A stretch of 38,257 bases of DNA from Candidatus Competibacteraceae bacterium (GCA_020444905.1 JAGRHQ010000011.1:1-38257), one strand, 5' to 3'; positions 24,851 through 33,840 are shown, counted from the first letter of the stretch. Numbers and translations are program-made. The notes: a model not told the origin generated them from the sequence alone.

Positions 24851-27800
24851 TTACCGCCGGGTCACGCCCGAAACGCCGAGAACGCGATAACGGTATTCCG
24901 TTCCGGCTTGCACCGCCTCATGCACCGATGCGGAGTCCGCCGTCTGGTCGAGGTCATTGACCCAGAAGGCGTAGCCCGCCGGGTCCGGATCGCGATCCAG
25001 GAAACCGAGATAGTAGAGATCGGCAGTAACCCGACTGTCCAGTGCAGCACGGTATTCCGGCGATTGGGTAAAGCCGAGCAGCACCTCGCCCCAGGTTGCA
25101 CCCTGCTCCAGTTGATCCAGCCAGTAGGCGAGACCGTCGGCGTCCGGTTCCCGGTCCAGGACATTTTCATAAAGCCGGGTTACAAAGTCCATCGGATCGG
25201 TCAATCCCTGATCGAGGAATTCGCCGCTGACCACGAAGAATGCGGCGATGTGTTCCAGAGGATCGCCGGCCTGCCACTGATCAACCCAGTAGGCCAGGCC
25301 ACAGGCATCCGGGGTGCGATTGAAGGCAGCGTGATAGAGCCGGGTGATCGCGCCAACCCCTTGCTGGAACTCGCTCGACTGGTAGAAGGCGTCGATGAAT
25401 TCACCCCGGGTCAGACCCGCCTGCAACTGTTGTTGCCAGTACGCGAGGCCGTTGGCGTCTGCTTCCCGCTGCAACAAATCCCGGTAGGTCTGCGCCACGA
25501 AGGCATCGGGGCGGGTAAAGACCTCGTTGTCCTTGACGTGTGGATCGGTACCCTGAGTGACTTCCACGGCATCGGGTACGCCGTCGCCATCAGTATCCGG
25601 TCCCAGGCCCCAGGCACAAGCATCCGGGGATTCCGGGGCAATGGCCACGGTGAAAGTTTGCTGCGCGGTGCGATTATCGTTCCCTTCATCCACGACCTGG
25701 AAGGTGAAGACAAAGTCGCCAGCGCGGGTTGGCGTCCCGCTTAGGAGTGCCGTGGGGTCGTCCGGGGCGACTTCAAGCAACGCCAAACCATTCGGCAGGG
25801 TACCGGCGGCAAGGCCCCACGCGTAGGGACCGATGCCGTTGTAGGCCGTGAGCGTCCCTTCATACGCTTCACCAACCTGACCGGCAACGGGCAGCTCACC
25901 CGTTAACGCGAAGTCGGGTGCGGCTGGGCCGCCCGGATCGATGATCACGCCGTTGGCGGTGAGATCGTCATCGCCCCAGCCACCGTCATCAATCGTATAG
26001 GTCACGGTGTTGCCGGAAATCACCACGCCGCTCAACGCATACCAGTGTGCGGTTGGATTCGTCGGCGTCAGGCCATATTTCCAGAACTGAGTGCCAGACG
26101 GCAGGGTCTGCGGATACACCAGAGTCAGCATCAGCTGGGTATCGCCCGGCGTGCAGCCGGCTACTTCGATCTGGAGCAAGCCGTGCGGGAAGCGGAGACC
26201 TGCTGGACCGGTCACCGGCACGCCATGCTCACCGAGATTCAAGGTGAACGTGTTCTGGTCGTTCAAGGTGCAGGCCGGGCCGGCCGCCGGATTCAGCGTG
26301 AGCGCCGCAGTGACGGGCGACAGTCGCGGATTCACCGGGTCAGACCGGGTGAAATTTGCGGTCTGAATGGTCAGTGTTAGATCCTGCTGGGCGATCTGGC
26401 GATCAACATCGGTGACCTGCACAGTGAAGGCCTGCACACCGGAGGTTGCAGGGATACCGCTCAGCAGGCCACTGACCGAATCAAGGGTCAATCCGTCCGG
26501 TAACACGCCAGCCAACAGGTCCCAGGTATAAGGTCGACTTCCGCCTACAGCCGTCAATATTTGCCCGTAGGCAGCACCCTGAATCCCATTGATCAAATAG
26601 GGCGTCGCTACGGTCAGTTCGGCGGCAACGGTCAATGGATAGATCCGCTGATCTGTCTCGCCCTGAGCATCCGTAGCGGTGATAACCACGGTTGCCGGAC
26701 CAGCCACCAGGGGCGTTCCGGACAAGACACCCGCAGCGCTGAGCATCAAGCCGGCCGGCAGGCCAGTGGCCGTGTAGGTGTAGGGCGGTTTGCCGCCGCT
26801 CGTGTCAAGCGTAGCAACATAAGGCAAGCCCACTACAGCATTAGGCAAGCCGGGGGTAGTGACCTCTACTGGAGTTAAGGCGTTGACCTTATGAGTGTGG
26901 GTTCCGGTGCTGGCAATGAAGGTGGCGTTACCTGCATAAACAGCGCGGAGGGTTTGAACGCCCACCGGCAGGATAGCCGTAGTGCAGCTTGCCGCACCAC
27001 CGCTTAGAGTGACATTGGCGCAGCCGGGGATGGTCATTTCCCTTTCCTGGAAAACCACTACGCCATTAGGTATGGCGCTGGTGCTGTGCACCATAGCGGT
27101 TAGAGTGACCACCTGCCCGAACAAGGAGGGATTCGGGGCGCTGGTCAGGGTCGTGGTCGTGGCGCTGGCTGTGATTGTGAAGACCGCGTTGATTGTGCAA
27201 GCCGCCGTGATTGGCCCAGTAGTGTATAGATTGCCGGACAAGCTGCCATTACAGCCGTCAACCTTAGTAATGGCGTAACCGGTTTCCGGTGTGATCGTGA
27301 CCGTGGCGATCGCGCCATGCCCGACTACCTGCGTCGCCGGACTAATCGCCCCCCCGGAGCCAGCAGTGGCAATGACATTGTAGGTTTGCAGGGTTGCGCT
27401 GCACGAAGCGTCGCTGCCGCCAAAGCTGCCAGTGCAAGTCCAATCCCAAGGACCGGTACCGATAACCGCGCTGGCGCTGCCGAGCGTGCAAAGACCAGTG
27501 TTGGGAGGACTGGTCAATACCTGACCGTTTGCACTGCCACACACACCGCTGATCGGGACTACACCGCCACCGCCACTACTGAGCGGCGCCGAACAGTTAG
27601 CAGTGGTTCCGCCGCCACTGCCCACACACGTCCAGAGCCACGGTCCGGTGCCGCTGACACTGCTGGCCGTTCCGGTGTTGCACAGGTTCGTGGTAGGGGC
27701 AGCGATCACGGGTGTATTGTTGGCAGCGCCACAAGCGCCGTCAACCGGAGCTTGATTCAGCCACACCCGGTTAGCCTGATTGTTGTTGCCCTCGACCAGG

Positions 27801-29146
27801 TCGAGGTCGTTGTCCGCATCCACATCACTCAGCGCCACGCTGTAAGTGGCTTGCGCCCCCAACGTTTGGCCGCTGTCGGTGAATACACCCGAACCGTCGT
27901 TCAGCCACACCCGGTTGGCCTGACCGTCGTTCCCCTCGATCAGATCAAGGTCACTGTCGCCGTCCACATCGCCCAGCGCCACGCTGCGCGTGTTGTTCGC
28001 GCCCAGGGCCTGGCCGCTGTCGCTGAACGTCCCCAGGCCATTGTTCAGCCACACCTGGTTCGCCTGTCCATCGTTCCCCAGCACCACATCCAGGTGGTTG
28101 TCATTATCCACGTCCCCGAGCGCTACGCTGTAGGTCGCTTGTGTCCCCAGGGTCTGGCCGCTGTCGGTGAACACGCCTGAACCGTCGTTCAGCCATACCC
28201 GGCTGGCCTGGCTATCGTTTCCTTCGATCAGGTCAAGATTGCCATCACTGTCTACATCGCCCAGCGCCACGCTGCGCGTGTTGTTCGTACCCAGGGCCTG
28301 ACCACTGTTGCTGAACGTCCCCAAACCATTGTTCAACCATACCTGATTAGCCTGCCCATCGTTCCCCACGACCACATCCAGGTAGCTATCGCCATCTACA
28401 TCGCCCAACGCGACGCTGGTGGTATTTGAGCTGCTCAAGGTCTGGCCGCTGTCGGTGAATACACCCGAACCGTCGTTCAGCCACACCCGGTTAGCCTGAC
28501 CGTCGTTCCCCTCGATCAAGTCAAGGTCACTGTCGCCGTCCACATCGCCCAGCGCCACGCTGCGCGTGTTGTTCGCGCCCAGGGCCTGACCACTGTCACT
28601 GAACGTCCCCAAACCATTGTTCAGCCACACCCGGTTGGCCTGACCGTCGTTCCCCTCGATCAAGTCAAGGTCACTGTCGCCGTCCACATCGCCTAACACG
28701 ACACTCCGGGTGGCTGGCGTCCCCAGCGTCTGGCCGCTGTCCGCAAAGATGCCACTGCCGCCGGTAGTGGCGGCGATGAATTCCCACACCACGCGATCGC
28801 CGCCGGTATAGCTCAACTGAATGCGCTCGCCCGGTTTGAAGCTGGCGTCAGGATTGAAGGTGACGGTGGCGGAGTTGTTACCCGTGAAGGTGCCCGGGTA
28901 GCGGGCGATCTGGTTGCCATGAACAATGAAGTTCTGCTCAAAGGTGAGTGTTGCCGATGCACTGAACGGCATGGCCACGTTGCTATCCCGGGCAACGCCA
29001 ACGGTGTTGGGTGTCGGGGTGACGTTGGGCAGGTTCAGGGTTTGCGCCCAGCCTGGCGACGTGGCGCCGACGCTAAGAGCGGTCGCAACTGTCAGTGCGA
29101 GGGGATGGGGATGGCCGGTAACCGAAAGGGGGGAAATACGCGGCAT
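24851..29146 (-). CDS. Large secreted FG-GAP/VCBS-repeat, Ig-like and DUF4214 protein
   Basis: From the ATG at 29146 this is 1431 residues. A Sec signal ends near SPGWAQT (~37). Then: an SbsA-type Ig-like domain (~40-128); seven 48-residue FG-GAP/VCBS-like repeats with Ca-binding DVDGDSDLD loops (~129-463); two cysteine-rich modules around GPWLWTC and GPWDWTC (~465-582); an InlB-B-like unit (~585-655); a bacterial Ig-like domain (~655-750); putative-Ig domains (~755-925); a choice-of-anchor U-type domain ending GWGDDDLTANG (~927-1072); a third putative-Ig; a thrombospondin-3-like DTDGDGVPD; and four DUF4214 units with LAYW/FAFW-type motifs (~1208-1425). It is probably a surface or released adhesin or matrix protein. 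No PEP-CTERM or LPXTG tail is visible. An upstream in-frame ATG at 29218 is rejected because the ribosome-binding site fits 29146. Confidence 0.88.
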   Translation of the reverse strand: MPRISPLSVTGHPHPLALTVATALSVGATSPGWAQTLNLPNVTPTPNTVGVARDSNVAMPFSASATLTFEQNFIVHGNQIARYPGTFTGNNSATVTFNPDASFKPGERIQLSYTGGDRVVWEFIAATTGGSGIFADSGQTLGTPATRSVVLGDVDGDSDLDLIEGNDGQANRVWLNNGLGTFSDSGQALGANNTRSVALGDVDGDSDLDLIEGNDGQANRVWLNDGSGVFTDSGQTLSSSNTTSVALGDVDGDSYLDVVVGNDGQANQVWLNNGLGTFSNSGQALGTNNTRSVALGDVDSDGNLDLIEGNDSQASRVWLNDGSGVFTDSGQTLGTQATYSVALGDVDNDNHLDVVLGNDGQANQVWLNNGLGTFSDSGQALGANNTRSVALGDVDGDSDLDLIEGNDGQANRVWLNDGSGVFTDSGQTLGAQATYSVALSDVDADNDLDLVEGNNNQANRVWLNQAPVDGACGAANNTPVIAAPTTNLCNTGTASSVSGTGPWLWTCVGSGGGTTANCSAPLSSGGGGVVPISGVCGSANGQVLTSPPNTGLCTLGSASAVIGTGPWDWTCTGSFGGSDASCSATLQTYNVIATAGSGGAISPATQVVGHGAIATVTITPETGYAITKVDGCNGSLSGNLYTTGPITAACTINAVFTITASATTTTLTSAPNPSLFGQVVTLTAMVHSTSAIPNGVVVFQEREMTIPGCANVTLSGGAASCTTAILPVGVQTLRAVYAGNATFIASTGTHTHKVNALTPVEVTTPGLPNAVVGLPYVATLDTSGGKPPYTYTATGLPAGLMLSAAGVLSGTPLVAGPATVVITATDAQGETDQRIYPLTVAAELTVATPYLINGIQGAAYGQILTAVGGSRPYTWDLLAGVLPDGLTLDSVSGLLSGIPATSGVQAFTVQVTDVDRQIAQQDLTLTIQTANFTRSDPVNPRLSPVTAALTLNPAAGPACTLNDQNTFTLNLGEHGVPVTGPAGLRFPHGLLQIEVAGCTPGDTQLMLTLVYPQTLPSGTQFWKYGLTPTNPTAHWYALSGVVISGNTVTYTIDDGGWGDDDLTANGVIIDPGGPAAPDFALTGELPVAGQVGEAYEGTLTAYNGIGPYAWGLAAGTLPNGLALLEVAPDDPTALLSGTPTRAGDFVFTFQVVDEGNDNRTAQQTFTVAIAPESPDACAWGLGPDTDGDGVPDAVEVTQGTDPHVKDNEVFTRPDAFVAQTYRDLLQREADANGLAYWQQQLQAGLTRGEFIDAFYQSSEFQQGVGAITRLYHAAFNRTPDACGLAYWVDQWQAGDPLEHIAAFFVVSGEFLDQGLTDPMDFVTRLYENVLDREPDADGLAYWLDQLEQGATWGEVLLGFTQSPEYRAALDSRVTADLYYLGFLDRDPDPAGYAFWVNDLDQTADSASVHEAVQAGTEYRYRVLGVSGVTRR
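27757..28760 (-). repeat. Seven 144-base tandem repeats with a 288-base higher-order A/B pattern
   Basis: The repeats encode the FG-GAP/VCBS units of the large secreted protein. Units 2, 4 and 6 begin NGLGTFS and carry SGQALG; units 3, 5 and 7 begin DGSGVFTDSGQTL. Units 2 and 6 encode identical proteins and differ at only a few bases, while neighbouring units differ more. The array therefore grew, or was homogenised, in two-unit steps. Such an array can change length by recombination and is a likely assembly trouble spot. Confidence 0.9.
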
Positions 29147-29155
29147 TGTAATCAT

Positions 29156-29159
29156 CTCC
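29156..29159 (-). promoter_or_regulatory. Ribosome-binding site of the large secreted protein
   Basis: GGAG on the minus strand lies nine bases before the ATG at 29146. An ATG at 29155 would touch it directly and the ATG at 29218 has nothing comparable, so this site decides the start. Confidence 0.6.
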
Positions 29160-29299
29160 GTGGTCTTTATAACCAACGAGCGTCCGGATGGGGCGCCCAC
29201 GGATGAAACTTTAAGCACAATTTTTATCTAAAAATTTCACTTAAGTCAATGATAGTAATATATGTCATGGATTGTGAAATATATGAGATAAAATTGGGT

Positions 29300-29447
29300 G
29301 GTTCTGTTACGTTAGCTGAGAAGGTCCGATTTCGATAAGCTACGCACCCACCTTATCCTCCCGCCGAGAACCCGCATGCTTGACTTCAAAGACCATCGTT
29401 TCGAACAGGACATGATCCTGATGAGTGTCCGTTGGTACCTTGCGTAG
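29300..29447 (+). pseudogene. IS6-family left-end stub with transposase N-terminus
   Basis: The stretch starts GGTTCTGTTACGTTAGCTGA, which resembles an IS6-family terminal inverted repeat. It then encodes M-L-DFKDHRFEQDMILMSVRWYLA and a stop, the first ~24 residues of an IS6-type transposase. It stops at exactly the same codon as the inverted stub at 29801-29945. Nothing else of the transposase remains. Confidence 0.75.
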
Positions 29448-29449
29448 AA

Positions 29450-29605
29450 TTAGGCTTCATACTGCACCTTATGATCTGATTGATGGCCCAGTGCGATGGA
29501 GGGGAGAGGATGATAGAGATACTTGTTGATCCCGTCAGGTTGTCCTTGCAGAATACCTTTCTTGCACCACCGCCAGACCATGGATTCGGAGACCTTCAGC
29601 GGCGC
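29450..29605 (-). pseudogene. Recombinase-like helix-turn-helix fragment
   Basis: Read leftward, this gives LKVSESMVWRWCKKGILQG and then about 30 residues to a stop. The S-E-S-M-V-W-R-W-C pattern is a helix-turn-helix as found near the C-terminus of some recombinases or transposase helpers. No start or upstream domain is present. It is caught between two IS6 end stubs and is probably debris of an older element. Confidence 0.35.
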
Positions 29606-29795
29606 TTCGCGAGAGCCGTAAACGCGAGCGGGATCGAGGTCTCACGGCCTTGTGGATCCAAAAAGAACACACGATCTTGGGGTAAGCCGTAGCGCCAGGC
29701 TTGTACCTCAAGCCATTGTCCCGTCAGCGGGTGAAAGGGATGGGTGACCTGAAAATGCCGGCGATCACTACCTGCATCGGGTGTAGTTAGTGACC
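29596..29795 (-). pseudogene. DUF5372-like fragment
   Basis: The leftward frame contains VTHPFHPLTGQWLEVQAWRY and GLPQDRVFFLDPQGRETSIP. This is the VTHPFHPL...R...DRVFF pattern of the small DUF5372 proteins that accompany recombinase or transposase genes. The first codons run into IS6 stub sequence beyond about 29795, so the native start is lost. It sits just upstream of the helix-turn-helix fragment, the order expected for a disrupted recombinase-accessory region. Confidence 0.45.
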
Positions 29796-29800
29796 TTTTC

Positions 29801-29945
29801 CTACGCCAAGTACCAACGGACACTCGTCAGGATCATGTCTCGTTCAAAGCGATGGCCTCTAAAGTCGATCATGCGGGTTCTCAAGTCAGGACAGGAGCCG
29901 TGTCGCTTACCGAAATCCGACCCTCTCAGCTAACGCAACAGAACC
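29801..29945 (-). pseudogene. IS6-family end stub, inverted copy
   Basis: On the minus strand this starts GGTTCTGTTGCGTTAGCTGA and encodes M-I-DFRGHRFERDMILTSVRWYLA followed by a stop. It mirrors the stub at 29300-29447 with roughly 80% identity by eye and the same break point. Flanking octamers outside the two arms do not match, so no simple IS6 target duplication remains. The bases from 29946 to 30182 show no recognisable gene. Confidence 0.75.
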
Positions 29946-30200
29946 AGGCGATCCGCGGGGTCTTGAAACGAATGAAACAAAGTCGCCCGCTGCCTGAAAT
30001 TGGTTTGATACATGGGTTCCTTAATCTCTCAACGATGCATAAGCAAAAGGGAGCCTGTGATCGACCATCGGTTTCCGTGTCATGCCCGACCATCCCGGAG
30101 AGATATAAGGGAAGGGCGTCGTATTAGGGTCTCTGATGGTGTGTCGCATGCTTTTCACCAACCGCATGATTAACCCCTGTAAATGACAGAGACGAACTTT

Positions 30201-31184
30201 ATGATCGCATCCGCACTCTCGAAAAATGCCCTTGCCCTCCTCGCATTGATAGGGGTCCTGATGCTAACGGCGACCGGTTGCTCGAAAGATCCGAACTCCC
30301 CTCTGCGTATCGGCACCAATGTTTGGATCGGCAGTGAGCCGCTCTATCTAGCGCGCGGCCTGGGATTTTTCGACCCGAAAATCGTGCAGCTCGTCGAGTA
30401 TCCATCGGCCAGCGAAGTACTGCGCGCCTTTCGTAACCAGGCGATCGACGGGATGGTGATCAGCATGGATGAACTGTTCGGTTTGGCCATCGATGGGTTG
30501 CAGCCGCGCGTGATCTGCGTGGCTGATGTCTCCGACGGCGCGGATGTCGTTGTAGGGAGGCCCGGTATGCAGTCCATGTCCGATCTTAAAGGCAAGCGAG
30601 TAGCCGTAGAGAGTGTCGCACTCGGCGCCTTCGTGCTGAGCCGCGCCCTCACGCTTTCCAACATGGAGACCGGTGATATCCAGGTCATGCACTTGGAGTC
30701 GAACGAGCAACCGAGCGCATTTAACAAGGGTGAGGTTGACGGCACTGTCACTTTCGAACCCTACCGCTCACAGCTGACTGCAGTCGGCGCAACGATCTTG
30801 TTCGACAGTACGCAGATTCCAGGCGAGATTGTCGATGTGATTGCGGTGCGTGAGTCCGTGCTCGACGAGCAGCGCGCAGCGGTGCAAACACTACTCGCCG
30901 GGTGGTTCAAGGCAATCGAATATCTGGAAGAAGAGCCTAACGATGCTGCCCGGCGCATGAGCCAGCGCCAGCAGACCTCGGCTAAGCAGTTTCTCAAGGC
31001 GCTCGAGGGGTTGCACATTCCGACGCGAGAAGAAAACCTCGCTATGTTGGACGGTGATTCCCCGAGTCTCGCGACTTCGGGTGCGCGCCTGATGAACCTC
31101 ATGATCGATGCCAATCTCTTGCAGCAAGCGATTAATATCAAGGAAGTGCTCGAGCCGGGTCCTTTGAGGGCCTTGTCGCCGTAA
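30201..31184 (+). CDS. Substrate-binding lipoprotein of the NMT1/SsuA/TauA type
   Basis: From the ATG at 30201 this is 327 residues; an ATG at 30183 is also open, and neither has a strong ribosome-binding site. The N-terminus is a lipoprotein signal (K8, hydrophobic run, LTATGC with Cys27). The mature part looks like a periplasmic binding protein for aromatic, sulfonate or thiamine-precursor-like ligands: LRIGTNVWIGSEPLYLARG, VQLVEYPSASEVLRAFRNQA and LKGKRVAVESVALGAFVLSR. No permease or ATPase gene is near. Instead a hybrid histidine kinase starts ten bases downstream, so it probably senses a ligand for that kinase rather than feeding a transporter. Confidence 0.85.
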   Translation: MIASALSKNALALLALIGVLMLTATGCSKDPNSPLRIGTNVWIGSEPLYLARGLGFFDPKIVQLVEYPSASEVLRAFRNQAIDGMVISMDELFGLAIDGLQPRVICVADVSDGADVVVGRPGMQSMSDLKGKRVAVESVALGAFVLSRALTLSNMETGDIQVMHLESNEQPSAFNKGEVDGTVTFEPYRSQLTAVGATILFDSTQIPGEIVDVIAVRESVLDEQRAAVQTLLAGWFKAIEYLEEEPNDAARRMSQRQQTSAKQFLKALEGLHIPTREENLAMLDGDSPSLATSGARLMNLMIDANLLQQAINIKEVLEPGPLRALSP

Positions 31185-31194
31185 AACAGTTACT

Positions 31195-33495
31195 GTGAGC
31201 GTATGGATCCCGGCGTCGCTCAGAATCACCGTATTGCTCTTGATGTTGGGCTTGGCGGCGATGTTGAGTGCAGTCAATCTACTGTATCATGTGCCGAAAG
31301 CAGAGCGCGTGGCGCAAAACAATGCCAGCCGGCAGTTCGCGCAGGACATGTCTCGCTTGCAAAGCACTCTCGAATATCTGTTGCTCAAGGGCGAGTTCGT
31401 CATTGCACAACATCAAGTCTCGGTGCTCGCGCACAATCATGATTACCGCCTTGTGATACTCATCGATGACCAACAGAAAATCATCGCCAGCACGCGGCGC
31501 ATCTTGTTCGGACAGCCGGTAACGACTTCTGTACCGAACTATGACTCCGAGCGGGCGGCGAAGGCCCTGCACGCGCGTCGCGCGCAGACCGCACTCAATC
31601 CGGCCGGCGATCTTTTGTTCGGGTACGTAGGGGTGCTCTTGGGCCGCCGAGGCGAGGAGTTGAAGCCTTCGCGCAGCGGAATATTGTTCCTTACCTACGA
31701 TCTCAGCCGAATCCGATCCGAGGCGCGCGCGCAGGTGCTCGACCAGTCGCTGTACTGGGCCGGCTGGGTGACTGCCTTGGCGCTGGCTATCTGGCTTGTT
31801 CTGCATTTCTTGTTGACGCGCCGAACTGCGCTGCTGGTGAGAACTGCCGAGCGGCTTGCCAGCGGCGACTTGGACGCCCGCAGCGCGTTGCGTGGACGCG
31901 ATGAACTCGGTCGGCTGAGCCGGGCCTTCGACGCCATGGCCGCCCAGATTTCCCGCACCCAAACCCAGTTAAAAAACGATATCGAGGAGCGCGCCCGTAT
32001 GCTACGGGCACTGGAGAACAGCGAGGCTCAGTACCGCTCTATGTTCAACGCATCGATCGACGGACTGATGCTGTGGAGCGCCGACAGAGTGCTGGTCGAC
32101 ATCAATCCGGCCTTATGGCGGATGTATGGATACACGCGCGAGGATTTCGTCGCTCTGGCACCCAGTAAATTCATCGGGCCAACCAGCGGCGCCGAGCTGC
32201 TGCGACCGGTTGACGATGGCCAAGCACTCCACATCGATATCAGCGATACGCGCAAGGATGGCTCTGCGCTCGAACTCGAAGTGCACGCGGTTCCCATGCA
32301 ATATCAAGGCAAGCCGCATGTGCTGGCGATCGCTCGCGATGTCACTGAAAAGAAACAATCTACTGAGCATATGGCTCGACAGCGCGAGGCCCTGCACCAG
32401 CAAGAGAAACTGGCCGCCCTGGGTTCGCTCCTGGCTGGCGTCTCCCATGAACTCAACAATCCGTTGTCGGTGGTGGTTGGGCGCTCGGTAATGCTGGAAG
32501 AGCAAGTGGATTCACGCACTCGCGCTGCGTTAGCCAAGATCCGGGCCGCGGCGGAGCGGTGCGCACGAATCGTACGGACCTTTCTCGCGATGGCGCGCCA
32601 GCAACGGCCTGAGCGTAGCACGACGTTGGTCAACGAGATTATCTCCGCAGTGCTCGATATCACTGGCTACACACTTCGCACCAGCGGCATCGAAGTCACG
32701 CTTAACCTCGCCGAGGAGGCGCCAAGCATTCTCGCCGACGCGGACCAGCTTCATCAGGTCATGTCAAACTTGATCATCAACGCACAACAAGCGTTGCAGG
32801 AACATCCGGCCCCGCGTCGAATCGTCCTCAGCAGCTATTATGACCGCACGGACGAGTTGATTCGGATCACCGTTGCTGACAACGGCCCGGGGATTCCAGC
32901 GGACATTATTGGGCGCGTCTTCGAGCCGTACTTTACCACCAAGCCAGTCGGCGCTGGCTTGGGCGCGGGGCTCGCCGTGAGTCTCGGCATCATTGAGGCT
33001 CACGGCGGCACGCTCACGGTCGAATGTCCCGAGAACGCCGGAACCATCTTCACCATCAAACTGCCAGCCATGTCTCCCGAATCGCGGCGTCGCGATGCCG
33101 ATATCGAAGCTGAGGAATGTAGACGCCAACTGTCGGTCCTCGTGATCGACGATGAGGAGGATATCCGCGAGACGCTAGCGGAGATTCTCGAGAGCAAAGA
33201 GTATCGGGTTACCCTGGCTGCCTCCGGCCGCAAGGCCTTGGAATGGATTGAGGCATCGCCGTTCGATGTCATTTTGTTGGACATTCGAATGCCGGACAGG
33301 GATGGTCTTTCTCTGCACGAGGAAATCCAGCGGCGCTGGCCGGACCAGTCCTCTCGTGTGATATTTGTCACAGGAGATACGCTGACCCCATCCCTGGCTG
33401 AATGGGCCGGCCAGCGCGGATGTCCGGTGATCGAAAAGCCCTTCCTGCCCTCCGAAGTACATCGGTTCGTCGCTGAGTTAGGCTGTAGGCCGTAA
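31195..33495 (+). CDS. Hybrid sensor histidine kinase (periplasmic sensor, HAMP, PAS, HisKA, HATPase, receiver)
   Basis: The start is the GTG at 31195; the protein has 766 residues. Order: membrane helix (~9-31), periplasmic sensor (~32-183), second helix (WAGWVTALALAIWLVLHFLL), HAMP (~204-260, RDELGRLSRAFDAMA), PAS (~278-390, YRSMFNASIDGLML), HisKA with GVSHELNNP (His418), HATPase (NLIINAQQAL; VADNGPGIP; FEPYFTTK; a slightly altered G2 box GAGLGAGLAVSLG), and a receiver (VLVIDDEED, ILLDIRMP with Asp696, and IEKPF with the conserved Lys). It phosphorylates itself on membrane-side input and relays to its own receiver or to a partner. The partner is likely the broken response regulator that follows. 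Confidence 0.92.
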   Translation: MSVWIPASLRITVLLLMLGLAAMLSAVNLLYHVPKAERVAQNNASRQFAQDMSRLQSTLEYLLLKGEFVIAQHQVSVLAHNHDYRLVILIDDQQKIIASTRRILFGQPVTTSVPNYDSERAAKALHARRAQTALNPAGDLLFGYVGVLLGRRGEELKPSRSGILFLTYDLSRIRSEARAQVLDQSLYWAGWVTALALAIWLVLHFLLTRRTALLVRTAERLASGDLDARSALRGRDELGRLSRAFDAMAAQISRTQTQLKNDIEERARMLRALENSEAQYRSMFNASIDGLMLWSADRVLVDINPALWRMYGYTREDFVALAPSKFIGPTSGAELLRPVDDGQALHIDISDTRKDGSALELEVHAVPMQYQGKPHVLAIARDVTEKKQSTEHMARQREALHQQEKLAALGSLLAGVSHELNNPLSVVVGRSVMLEEQVDSRTRAALAKIRAAAERCARIVRTFLAMARQQRPERSTTLVNEIISAVLDITGYTLRTSGIEVTLNLAEEAPSILADADQLHQVMSNLIINAQQALQEHPAPRRIVLSSYYDRTDELIRITVADNGPGIPADIIGRVFEPYFTTKPVGAGLGAGLAVSLGIIEAHGGTLTVECPENAGTIFTIKLPAMSPESRRRDADIEAEECRRQLSVLVIDDEEDIRETLAEILESKEYRVTLAASGRKALEWIEASPFDVILLDIRMPDRDGLSLHEEIQRRWPDQSSRVIFVTGDTLTPSLAEWAGQRGCPVIEKPFLPSEVHRFVAELGCRP

Positions 33496-33590
33496 CCCAA
33501 CATTTTGATCGTGTTGGATTATAGCGCTAACCCAGCCTACCTCCATGACTGATCTAGGGCTGCTATCTTCTTGGATAAGAGGAAAGTCGC

Positions 33591-33840
33591 ATGTTTCAAA
33601 CGACAACATTGCTGATTGTGGATGACGAACCCGAGTTATGTGAAATACTCGCTGAATATTTCGGTGACCAGGCATTCGTCGTCCGAACGGCTGGGAGCGC
33701 CCAAGAGGCGCGCGAGACTTTCGAAAAGCAGACTCCAGATCTGGCAATCTTGGATATACGGATGCCGGGTGAGGATGGTCTGTCGCTGGCTCGCTGGATA
33801 CGAGAGCAGCATAGGGATATCGGCATTATCATGCTAACTA
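33591..33840 (+). pseudogene. Response regulator receiver, truncated
   Basis: GAGGAA just upstream supports the ATG. The first 83 codons are a normal CheY-like receiver: LLIVDDEPELCEILAEYF, the phosphoacceptor in LAILDIRMPGEDG (Asp55), and IIMLT at the end of beta-4. Then family similarity stops at about 33840, and the frame runs through unrelated sequence to 34010. Beta-5 with the conserved Lys, helix 5 and any output domain are missing, so the product should not signal normally. The cut abuts foreign sequence and a Tn402-type transposon. It was probably the cognate regulator of the hybrid kinase. Confidence 0.85.

Noticed and set aside
27317..28180. 287-codon ORF on the plus strand
   Set aside because: It is antisense to the VCBS array, its periodic text mirrors the repeats, and it resembles no protein family.
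27757..28760. Regular repeats considered as a CRISPR array
   Set aside because: The period is 144 bases with coding continuity and no repeat-spacer structure; it encodes calcium-binding-type protein repeats.
33497..33517. Six-base-pair hairpin (CCAACA/TGTTGG) after the hybrid kinase, as a terminator
   Set aside because: The stem is short and no T-run follows; the response regulator lies shortly downstream, so read-through is expected.
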